Assembly: GCA_002007465.1 (NCBI GenBank)
Contig: LNAC01000375.1
Span: forward strand, 1-64,000
Direction: 5' to 3'
From: Ailurus styani
Taxonomy: Eukaryota > Chordata > Mammalia > Carnivora > Ailuridae
DNA length: 64,000 nucleotides
Shown: positions 55,417 through 64,000 of the stretch, in pieces
Numbering within the stretch: the stretch's first letter is position 1
Layout of the letters: the number at the start of each line of letters is the position of its first letter
Position numbers and translations under genes: made by a program
Notes under the pieces: model-generated
Told to the model about the DNA's origin: nothing
What the model saw: only the letters and a program-made list of their open reading frames with translations
Database searches by the model: none

Positions 55417-56689
55417 CTGTCTTTATAAAGACTATTGTAATGGTATGTTTCTGCTTGTTTCATGATTGTATTAATGTTAAAATATGGAAAACAACCTCCC
55501 TATTAATGTATTACACTTCAATTTACACTTTCTTTTACATTTTTTTTCCAGACTTGTACTCCTAAAATTGAAGGTTTGCTGCATGAAAACGCAGTGCTGA
55601 CTGGCACTGAATCTCTTTAAGAGGGAGAACAGTTGGAGAAAAAAAAAAAAAGGAGAAAGCAGTGGGAAGGATGAGGAAAGTGAGGTGATGTCAGGAAAAA
55701 AACAAAAAAAAAACCAAAAAAAAAAAACCCCGCTCATTTTACCCAAGAGCATATGAAAGCAAAAGTGGTGGATAAAGGATGAAGAGGAATTGGGAACATT
55801 TGATAGTTTGATGGAATCTGAAAGAATTTTAATGATAAAGGAAATGTGACTTTTTTCTGTTTCTATTCATCTTCGCCTGGTGTTTTCTGTGCAGTTACCT
55901 TGTCTTGCATCTTTAAAGGGAAATTGAGCCTTATCACTGTCCTTCACTCTCCTCTGTGTCTTTAGAACTTTCAGAGGCATTTGTTGTCACTGACAGACAT
56001 ATTATTGTCTTTCTTATCAGACACTTTGGTAACATTCTTTTTAATTCATAGTCTCTTACATCTATAGCTTCCTTTTGTCTTCTCTTTGTAATAACTTACT
56101 GAATAGCTTCTCTTTTCCTTCCCTTCATTCCCTTTGTCTTCTTCCTTGTTTCACTGACCTCTACTCATTCTGACATTTTGTGCAGTTTTGTGCCACAAAT
56201 ACCTCTGACTTATGTTATGTCTCTCTTCCTTTTCACACTTCTTGGCAATTTTGTTTCTGGAAAATAGATGGCCTCTCCTGATTGCTTATCACTTGCTATC
56301 AAATAACCTTAGTGACTATTTAAAAGAGTAACTATTTAAAAGATATTTTGTCATGTCTTTTAGGGTAATATTAAAAGATAATTTTCAGATAAAAGGTAAA
56401 GAGGTGTCTGCTCTCATGAGGTGGATTTCCTCATGTGCTGTTTAACATTTAGCTGTGCGCTGGAAGTTGTATTTGTGGGAATCCCACGGCCTAGTGGTTT
56501 TGTGTACATTTGCTGGGTCCCTTGGTTTCAAGTTTAAGTGCAAGAAATCCTGAATGAATAGCCGAACTATTATTGCTATTTTAGATTAACTTTTAAGCTA
56601 TTCCTTATACACTGTTTATTTTTCAGCAAATCACTTACTTTGGTTATTGTTTTTGGATCTATCTTTAGCATGTTTTTAGATGTTAAAAA
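55417..56689. other. Anonymous sequence with A-rich runs
   Basis: No gene. A-rich stretches at 55638-55652 and 55695-55731. Frames here come from these homopolymers. Confidence 0.5.
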
Positions 56690-56955
56690 ACAAAATTCAG
56701 CTGTGTAAATTTGAAGATCTAATTGGCTTTATTCAGTGATTCATGAATTGGGGTACAATGCCATCTAATGGGTAGAAAGGAGCTCTCAGAGACATACGAA
56801 ACGAAAGATTTTATAGGCAGAAATGGGGCAGGAAAAAGAACTTATTAGTAAGAGAAAAGAAAGGATTGTTTGAGGCAAGGTCACCTTCCTTCTTGGGGAA
56901 GAGTGGGGATAGGTCAAGCAGATTACCTCACAGGTGCAGACCAGGAAATTCCAAA
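56690..56955 (-). mobile_element. ERV-derived segment, antisense
   Basis: AATTCAGCTGTGTAAATTTG, AATTGGCTTTATTCAGTGAT, GATTTTATAGGCAGAAATG and ACCTCACAGGTGCAGACC resemble the antisense R/U5 and U3 of a carnivore ERV LTR. Truncated. Confidence 0.6.
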
Positions 56956-57720
56956 TTAAGTGTGAAGAGGAAAATTACCCAGAGCAGGCCCAGGACAGCA
57001 GTCCACAGAAGATAGAAGTTAACTAGAAAGAGCAAGAGATAACCAGACACTGCCCGCCCCTCGCCCCTCAACAAGAGATAACCAGCCCTTTCTGCTTCTG
57101 TAAACAGACTTCCAACCAGCAAGCTCCCCTTCCATTCCCCTCCCACCTACAGCAACGCTCCCCACCCAGTTTAAACCCACCTACCAGCAGTCAGCGCAGC
57201 CCTTGGAACCTGACCCCCCCTGCACTGCCCTATAAAAGCTCTATAACCCCACTCCCCCCCGGTCCTAGAATTTTGAGTGGGAGCTGGTCTGGGTCCGCCT
57301 GTGAAAAACCAGAGTTCTCCTGCTTCTCTGAGTGTCTCTTGGTTTCTTACCAGTCTGATTAAACAACAACAAGTGGTTAAAGATTACATTCCTGGGCGCC
57401 TGGGTGGCTCAGTGGGTTAAAGCCTCTGCTTTCGGCTCAGGTCATGATCTCAGCGTCCTGGGATCGAGGCCCACATCGGGCTCTCTGCTCAGCAGGGAGC
57501 CTGCTTCCTCCTCTCTCTCTGCCTGCCTCTCTGCCTACTTGTAATCCCTCTCTCTGTGTCAAATAAATAAATAAAATCTTTAAAAAAAAAAAAAATTACA
57601 TTCCTGCAGTCAAGGCTTGGTTTGACGTTGTGGAGGCAAGTGACTCCATTCTGGGCCAGTTGTTTCTTTTTGTTCCCCTTCCTTCCTTCCCTCTCTTTTG
57701 TCTCTGTCTCTTTAACATAG
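56956..57720 (+). mobile_element. ERV LTR-like segment, sense, with TATA box
   Basis: C-rich U3-like sequence, then TATAAAAG at 57231-57238. GGGTCCGCCTGTGAAAAACC and GTGTCTCTTGGTTTCTTACC follow, and a possible non-canonical ATTAAA signal at 57358-57363. The SINE at 57394 splits it; it resumes at CAGTCAAGGCTTGG. It adjoins an antisense ERV piece head to head. Confidence 0.65.
57394..57594 (+). mobile_element. SINEC, mustelid-type
   Basis: GGGCGCCTGGGTGGCTCAGT, GGGTTAAAGCCTCTGCTTTC, full body, AAATAAATAAAATC tail. Perfect 11 bp duplication ATTACATTCCT (57383-57393; 57595-57605). Confidence 0.96.
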
Positions 57721-58682
57721 ATAACTTTTAAATTCTCTGCCCAAGGAAAACTGATTTAACAATTAAAGTACTTATTTTATCAAAACACTTACATTAATCT
57801 ATATATTCCAAATTCTGGTATCTTTTTAGAAGCACACAAACTTTTTAAATCTCACAACTTTTTCAAGAATTGATCTTCCTATTTTTACAAAAGTAATATT
57901 TTTTCAACTACTTAGTACCTCAAATAATGCCAGAGCTAGAAATAGTTAAATATAATTAATTCAGAAATAATCTAAAATAATTTAAGAAAAATGTTACTGT
58001 TTCAAAGGAAAAGATATAAGGACAAAAAACTATACTGTAGACTTAAGAATGGTAGAACTGGGAAATTTTGCCTTAAAAATCTACATGTTACTACATTTCA
58101 AGTCTGAATATGAAATGATTCCACCATTACTGAACTTCGTAAAAGAGGTTCTATCCTTTGCATGGTTCTTGATCCTGAGTTTTATAACTTTAACACAACT
58201 AAGTTATTTAATGAGACTTGAATCACTAATCAAAATCTGTAAATGAAAAGTCAACTCATTTAAATTCATTTTAAGCATAAAAATATATGTACATATACAT
58301 TTAGGTTCAAATTTATACTGAAACTAGTTTTGACTTTTAAACCGAAGTAATCTTAATGTTTGGGACATGTTTTTTGAGAGCTTTTCAGTAAATCACGACA
58401 TTGTGACCTACCTTTATCACAAAACATAATCATTAAATGCTTAACTATGAGTTTCTTTAAATTTCATTTAAACTAGATTAATACTTATCTCCTGTGTAGT
58501 AAGCATCTGACTTAAAGTATACACACAGATATTTATCAAGTAAGCAGATGAACAAATACCTTCCCAAATGGGACTATTCTATTACAGTTGTGGCATGGAA
58601 GGAAAAGAAGAGATAAACTGACTTTTTAAGTGATAGTTTCCCTCTGAACTCTTTTAGGATTGATACGGTTTTGGAATATAGG
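57721..58682. other. Anonymous AT-rich DNA
   Basis: No gene or named repeat. The 65-residue frame at 58049-58246 has no recognisable features. Confidence 0.55.
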
Positions 58683-59440
58683 TGAGTTTCTGTGGGGTGA
58701 AGTCCAGAGGCCATGGCCAAGAAAGAATTTTTTTTTCTTTTCTTTTTTTTAAATGTGATTTTTAAAAAAGATTTTATTTATTTATTTGACAGTGAGAGAT
58801 CACAAGTAGGCAGAGAGGCAAGCAGCGAGAGGAGGAAGCAGGCTCCCCACCGAGGAGGGAGCCCGATGTGTGGCTCGATCCCAGGACCCTGAGATCATGA
58901 CCTGAGCGGAAGGCAGAGGCTTTAACCCACTGAACCACCCAGGCGCCCCCAAGAAAGAATTCTTAAGATGTCTTTGGTGCAAAATGGTAGTTTCATTAAA
59001 GCGCAGGGACAGGATCCGTGGGCAGAAAGAGCTGATCCCCTGGGGTCTTGAGGAATGGCTGATTGTATACCTCAGGAATTGGGGGAAGTAAGGAATAAGG
59101 AGTTTCAAAACAACTTTCATATGCTAAAGAAGACCCACCTACAAGATATCCTCGAGGCCTCCTCGTCATTATCAAGTTAAGGTTGTTTTCCCCTCTAGCA
59201 AGGTATTAACATTAAGATAGTTGGGAGATTCCTGGAAGAAAGTCACACCTGTCCCACCCAGGAGTGGGGATGGGGAAAGGTTGCGGGGTGTCAGCTTGTG
59301 CTTTTGTCTTCAGCCTGCCTTCTGCTCCCTCATCAGGATGATAGCGCAGTCCACTTTATGTGGACCAGTTCTGCTTTATACTTTTTTCTACTGTAACTAT
59401 TAATATCTCCTTTCACTCCCAAATGTGCCCTGGGGCAATT
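58683..59440 (-). mobile_element. ERV LTR, family B relative, antisense, split by SINE
   Basis: GCCAAGAAAGAATTCTTAAG, ATGTCTTTGGTGCAAAATGG and GCGCAGGGACAGGATCCGTG are the reverse complement of the distal motifs of 54857-55411. The signal position reads AATGAA on the minus strand. The right boundary is uncertain. The SINE at 58730 sits near its U5 end. Confidence 0.78.
58730..58948 (-). mobile_element. SINEC, mustelid-type, inside LTR B copy
   Basis: T-rich tail, ATTTTATTTATTTATTTGAC, GA-rich body, head AACCACCCAGGCGCCC. Perfect 13 bp duplication CCAAGAAAGAATT (58717-58729; 58949-58961). Confidence 0.96.
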
Positions 59441-59805
59441 AAATTATATGGTTGCTTGCATTGAAGTATATTTGTGAGAGAGAATAAATGTAGGTCCAGC
59501 TTACTTCACTCTTTAAATTTGTTTCTTGAACCCTGAACTAACTGGTTTCCTATTTGGATATGACCAGTTTCTATCTCAAAATATTACCTTGGTTTAAAAA
59601 AAAGTGCTAAAATTTTTGTGTCCTTAACTTACTTAAGTCAGGGCATTAGTGCCTACTCTGGATTACATGATCAGATAAACTAGTTAATCTTAAAGGAAAC
59701 ACTACTGAAATAGAAAGGGAAAAGGGTATTAAAATTATATATGAGATGTTTGCTTATTTCTGAGCCATTACCAGTGTAGCTTCTTATTGTCATCATTAAT
59801 GAGAT
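59441..59805. other. Anonymous sequence
   Basis: Nothing recognised. Confidence 0.5.
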
Positions 59806-60271
59806 TGATGCGGGAGAGCTAGGTTCTTGGCTCTCATAGTTGAAGAATGAATCTTGCTGATAATGGAGAATGAGTAAAGCAAAAAAAGTTTACTAAGTGA
59901 AGATACAGAAAAAGCTCTCAAGAGTGAGAGGGGTCCCAATAGGGTTCCCAACAAGGACTTTTAGGGTTGGTCTTTTATAGAAAGCTGACCAGGGAACTTA
60001 AATCCTTTTAACCTCTCTACTGATATCACCATTAAGCAAGGACTAGTGATAACACCTTCAATGGCTTACTTCCTTTTTAGAGCCTGGTTATTCTTTGTTG
60101 GTCACAGGTGATTATCATAGACACCCCCACCCCACGCCTTGGGCAGGGTGGTCTAGTTTATTCCCTTATTTCTGGTTTTCTGATACCTCCACATTTTTGG
60201 GATTTCTGTAAGCCTGATCACATAGGCCCCTATTTATTTCTCCCTACCTAGCTCCACCTGTCCCTTACTCA
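59806..60271 (-). mobile_element. Solo ERV LTR, family C copy 1, antisense
   Basis: Starts TGATGCGGGAGAGC and ends GTCCCTTACTCA. On the minus strand it has a TATA box (CTTTTATA on plus, 59972-59979) and a polyadenylation position reading AGTAAA (59889-59894), one change from AATAAA. 4 bp flanks AGAT/AAAT. Same family as 60513-61001, opposite orientation. Confidence 0.9.
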
Positions 60272-60512
60272 AAATCATGTGTAAGAAAGTGAATTGTACC
60301 TTATAAAATATCATAAAACAAAGTGACAATACTATTATGGTTGTTTACTGAATATGTTCAGCTCTCTGTCTTCTGGATATACAATAGAATTGTCCTTTAT
60401 TGCTCCTTGAAAGCTAAAGAAATAGCCAAAACAGATAATGTACAAGCCAGTCCATGATTTTCCACTTCCCTTTCCATGAAAGCTTGAATCAAGAGCTTTA
60501 GTTACTTGGGCT
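60272..60512. other. 241 bp spacer between inverted LTRs, likely older repeat
   Basis: Not LTR-C sequence. The right part plus 61002-61140 look like the two halves of one old LTR split by LTR-C copy 2. The 63-residue minus-strand frame that runs into it (60335-60526) has no recognisable viral or host domain. Confidence 0.5.
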
Positions 60513-61001
60513 TGAGTAAGGGACAAGTGGGGCTAGATAGGGAGAGCTAGATGGGGGGGCTACATGATTAGGCTCACAGAAATCCTAAAAAATGTGGAGG
60601 TGTGGGGAAATTAGGGATAAGGGGACAAATCAGACCACCCTTCCCTAGGCGAGTGGGGTGGAGGACCACCATGCCCTAGGCATTTGGGGTAGGTTGTGTG
60701 GGGTGGGTATCTTTATGTTAATCACCTGTGACCAACAAAGAATAACCAGACTCCAAAAAGAAAGTAAGCCATAGAAGGTGATATCAATAGAGATGTTAAA
60801 AGGATTTAAGTTCCCTGGTTAGCTTTCTATAAAAGACCAACCCTAAAGGTCCTTGTTGGGAACACTTTTGGGACCCCTCTCACTCTTGAGAGTTTTTTCT
60901 GTATCTTCACTTAATAAACTTCTATCACTTTACTCACTCTCCATTATCCATGAGATTCATTCTTTGACTCTAAGAGAAAAGAACCTAGATCTCCCGTTTC
61001 A
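60513..61001 (+). mobile_element. Solo ERV LTR, family C copy 2, sense, 4 bp TSD
   Basis: Starts TGAGTAAGGGACA and ends ATCTCCCGTTTCA, with perfect GGCT flanks (60509-60512; 61002-61005). TATAAAAG at 60828-60835 and AATAAA at 60913-60918 are both intact. Relative to copy 1 it carries a duplicated G-rich block in U3 (about 60640-60710). A 4 bp duplication fits a gammaretrovirus-like (ERV1) element. Confidence 0.93.
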
Positions 61002-61140
61002 GGCTGTGACATACCTGAGTGGAAACCCTTCTATTCCATATGGAGCATGAGCAAGAAATCAAATCAATTTTTTTTATATTAAGCCACTGAGATTTTAATG
61101 TACTTTGTTACCGTAACATTACCTAACTTCACCTGTATCA
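61002..61140 (+). mobile_element. 3' end of an old LTR (MaLR-like)
   Basis: ATTAAGCCACTGAGATTTTA, GTACTTTGTTACCGTAACAT and TACCTAACTTCA follow the sense 3' terminus of old MaLR-type LTRs. LTR-C copy 2 inserted into it. Confidence 0.6.
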
Positions 61141-61537
61141 ACTGCGACATCACCCTCTTAAGTAATCCTTATCTGCTTTCTTAAAAAAATAAAAACAAAC
61201 AAACAAAAAAACAGTTAACACTATTGGCTTTCAGAGTCTTATACCATTTCCCAACCCTCCTGGAGCCTTGGATGTCTACTCAAGTACATTTTGACCACAT
61301 GGTCTGCAAATCCTTTGTGAGGAAAAAAAGTCAGAATTTGAGAGCTAAAAGGTATTTTAGGGATTATGTAATTCAACTCCACCATTTGGATAGGTCATCT
61401 GGAAAAGCATAACTTGAATAGTCTCTGGCAGTCACTTGTGGGAACTCAGCAAAGCTACCTAATCTTTCTCACTTTACTTCCTTTAACTATAAAAATCCAG
61501 ATAATCAAGCATCCCAGTTGGGTTTGTTTAAAAAATT
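61141..61537. other. Anonymous sequence
   Basis: Part (61310-61510) may be a decayed old SINE-like repeat (GAGCTAAAAGGTATTTTAGGG). No gene. Confidence 0.45.
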
Positions 61538-61552
61538 GAGTGAGTACGTTTA

Positions 61553-61768
61553 TTTTTTTTTTTTTTTTTTTTTAAAGATTTTATTTATTCATTTGACACA
61601 GAGAGAGAGATTACAAGTAGGCAGAGAGGCAGGCAGAGAGAGAGGAGAGAGGAGGAAGCAGGCTCCCTGCTGAGCAGAGAGCCCGATGTGGGCCTCGATC
61701 CCAGGACCCTGGGATCATGACCTGAGCCGAAGGCAGGGGCTTTAACCCACTGAGCCACCCAGGCGCCC
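61553..61768 (-). mobile_element. SINEC, mustelid-type, perfect TSD
   Basis: T-run of more than 20, AAAGATTTTATTTATTCATT, GA-rich body with a duplicated GAGAGGA, head GAGCCACCCAGGCGCCC. Perfect 15 bp duplication GAGTGAGTACGTTTA (61538-61552; 61769-61783). Confidence 0.97.
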
Positions 61769-61884
61769 GAGTGAGTACGTTTAAATGAACCAATCAAATA
61801 TCCATGGTTACAGGATATCTGCATATCCCTTTGTTCTTTACAAATTTGATCAGGTTAGACAGGTAAGAGAGTGTTAAAGCATTT

Positions 61885-62095
61885 ATAAAGAGTTTTACAA
61901 TTTTATTTTTATATCCATTAGCTCTTTCCTATAAACTTCACAACCAATTATTCAGACAGAGCAAGCATCTATTATTTCTATTTCACAATAGTGCATTGAA
62001 ACCCAGAAACACTATGATCATCCTGTTAGTAAATAGCAGAACTAGAGCTTAAACCAATGGCCTCCGACTTAAGCATCACATTGTTTTTTCTGCCA
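61885..62095 (-). mobile_element. MIR, antisense
   Basis: ATTTCACAATAGTGCATTGAA, GTAAATAGCAGAACTAGAGC and AACCAATGGCCTCCGAC follow the antisense MIR order. Confidence 0.75.
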
Positions 62096-62569
62096 TCTTG
62101 AAGTGTAAACTTGGTGCAGCGGACCATCTTAGTCAGAGCATTCCACTGCAAATGACCTTTGTAGAAGTGGGTATTTCTGATTTTCTCAGTGCTCAATCCA
62201 TAATAATAGTTGACATAGTGTTGAAATTCATGTTTTAGGGTATATTCACTGGAGAAAAAAGGATCAAAATAAACTCTTAAGTAATAAAGAATTTGTCTGG
62301 CCTTTGTTCACAATTCCTAGGAGGGATCTCTAAATCCTTGCAATTTCCTTAGTGATAAGAATATGTTTGTTATTCCCTGAAGATAAACTATGCTAAGGAG
62401 ATGACAAATGGAGACCCTTAGATAGTTTGTGCTAAGATGACTCAGGATAGGATGTGGCCAAGGCAGCAAGACCAGTCACTTATAATTTAAGGTTGAGTGT
62501 TTTAAACCACATGGTATCAACCCAATCTCTGAGTAAGCGAAGGGTGGCTGGGGATTGTATGTAACCTTA
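62096..62569. other. Anonymous sequence
   Basis: No gene. Possibly the upstream part of the LTR that follows. Confidence 0.45.
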
Positions 62570-63000
62570 TGGCCGATGATGCCTATGTAATGAAACCACA
62601 ATAAAGACTCTAGAAACTAAAGCTCAGGTGAGCTTCCCTGGTTGGCAAAAGTCTGTATATTGTCACACATGGATGTGCCAGGAGGGTGGTATGTCCTGAT
62701 TCCATGGACAGAAAGAACAATGGAAGCTTGTTAGTACCCTATGCATTTCTTTTTTTAGCTGGTTCTGATTTGTATCCTTTTGCTATAATAAATCTCTAAT
62801 CATAAGTATAGTCGTTTCCTGAGTTCTGTGAGTCATTCTAGTGAATTATTGAATCTGGGATGGGGGGAGTGGGAACTTGTAGTCAGCTAGTCAGAAGAGT
62901 GAGGGGTCTGGGGACCCTTGAACCTGCAGCAGGCATCTGAATTAAGGGCACTCTTTTGCAAAGTTTAGCCCAGCTCTGGGTAGTTGGTATCAGAAACTAT
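62570..63000 (+). mobile_element. Old LTR (ERVL-like), sense
   Basis: GATGATGCCTATGTAATGAAA, CCACAATAAAGACTCTAGAA, GTGCCAGGAGGGTGG, CCTATGCATTTC, AATAAATCTCTAATCATAAG, GTTTCCTGAGTTCTGTGAG and TCTGGGTAGTTGGTATCAGA follow a common old mammalian LTR. AATAAA at 62787-62792. Exact family not certain. Confidence 0.72.
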
Positions 63001-63941
63001 TTTATAAACATACTTCAAAACTTGAAAACAAGAAAAAATATATGTACATACATACATATATATATACATCACTCATGATATATCTTTTTTATTATCCTTT
63101 TCACTCATAGGTAAAGATAAATATCACTTTGAATTACCTTATTTCTTAAGGTTTTATTACATCATTTTTATATGAAATAATCAAGGTTATTTCCAAATGT
63201 TAGTTTTTTTCTTGATTAAAAAAATGTTTGGAGGACTAATTTATGTAGGACTCAACGTTCTTTAATGAATATTTTATTTAGTTTATAAGAACATAGTTTC
63301 CAAAATGTAATACACACTTAAAAGAAAAAAATATGACAGAAAGTTAACATTTTTCTATCTGGGACATGAACACATGAATGTTTCATTACATGGTCTTTAT
63401 CTTTCTGCATGTGTGAAATGTTTTCTTAAGTGTATCTACATTTCAATAATAATTTTTTTTTCATTGCCCGGCAATGCTGAATAAGTAAGTCATTAGGATA
63501 ATTGAACAGTACAAAATCAGAACACCACAGAAATTTGCAAATGTTGTAAATCAGGGATTTCCCTCCACCTGTGAAGAGCTGGTGGCAAGCAGCTTATAAT
63601 GACATAGTGGTCTTTTTCAGTCTCCTGGACAATACAAATAAAATTTCTATCAGAAACACATTTTCTTAATAATTTGCTCTGCAGAATTGGTATCTTACTG
63701 AATGCAATGTTATGTTGCCTGCATTGTTGCTGATTGCTGATCTCACCATGCATTCTGCCCTGTGATCATTCACCAACATCATAATGAGAGAAAGGCTGCC
63801 ATTCGCAAGTTCTCAGTTGGTAAAATACTTTATTTTCGTATGACTTCAAAATGTTAAAATTTGTTTTTTGATAAATTCACCTAATATTTCCCTGCTTTAC
63901 ACCAATAATCTTACTAACACTTGAATAAATACAATGTTAAA
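63001..63941. other. Anonymous AT-rich DNA
   Basis: A short TACATA/TATA stretch at 63040-63070. A 78-residue minus-strand frame (63517-63753) has no recognisable domain. No gene called. Confidence 0.5.
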
Positions 63942-64000
63942 GGGGCACCTGGGTGGCTCAGTTAATTAAGCAACTGCCTTCTGCTCAGGTCATGATCCCA
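63942..64000 (+). mobile_element. SINEC head, cut by window end
   Basis: GGGGCACCTGGGTGGCTCAG, then TTAATTAAGCAACTGCC and GGTCATGATCCCA. Older caniform head type. The body continues beyond the window. Confidence 0.93.

Noticed and set aside
56928..57146. 72-residue minus-strand frame opposite the ERV LTR
   Set aside because: It is antisense to the C-rich U3, has no retroviral motif, and is not supported as coding.
60335..60526. 63-residue frame between the inverted LTRs considered as a retroviral remnant
   Set aside because: Its N-terminus is LTR sequence read antisense. The rest matches no viral motif that I can recognise.

Overview
The window is mammalian nuclear DNA from a carnivoran, most likely a mustelid such as a ferret, mink or otter relative. 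The main evidence is at least 36 copies of the carnivore tRNA-Lys-derived SINE (SINEC/CAN-SINE). Most carry the variant head reading GTGGGTTAAAGCCTCTGCC, which I associate with mustelids; a minority carry the older pan-caniform type (GGTTAAGC..CTGCC). The base composition is AT-rich and CpG-poor, and there are carnivore-type LINE-1 3' ends. No bacterial, plasmid or viral genome organisation is present.

I found no host protein-coding exon, tRNA, rRNA or known ncRNA gene. All open reading frames are short. Those I can identify are fragments of LINE-1 ORF2, translations of SINEs, or translations of simple repeats. The window is therefore an intergenic or intronic stretch built by retrotransposition, and the annotation is mainly a transposable-element map.

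Layout. 0-1.1 kb: the 5' end of a minus-strand full-length L1 that runs off the left edge, an L1 3' end with an expanded GAAA/GAAG tail, and two SINEs. 1.1-7.7 kb: a MIR, a 3 kb antisense L1 with a long GAA/GAG tract, and further L1 pieces. 7.7-20 kb: mostly anonymous AT-rich DNA with SINEs, old L1 pieces and one ERV LTR. 20-28 kb: antisense L1 with two tandem SINEs at one target site, a MIR split by an L1 3' fragment, and a sense L1 tail. 28-42 kb: a dense, mostly minus-strand L1 block with MaLR and ERV LTRs, MIRs and SINEs nested inside. 42-49.8 kb: largely anonymous DNA with MIR and SINEs. 49.8-63 kb: an LTR-rich zone with a direct pair of one LTR family, a 555 bp solo LTR with a 5 bp target duplication, an ERV segment, and an inverted pair of solo LTRs. 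63-64 kb: anonymous DNA ending in a truncated SINE.

The insertions can be ordered in time. Ancient MIR and L1M elements were hit by MaLR and ERV LTRs, then by carnivore L1 3' fragments and lineage-specific SINEs. Many SINEs keep 11-18 bp target-site duplications that are perfect or nearly so. Family names come from recalled consensus features and were not checked against a database. Boundaries without a visible target-site duplication are approximate.
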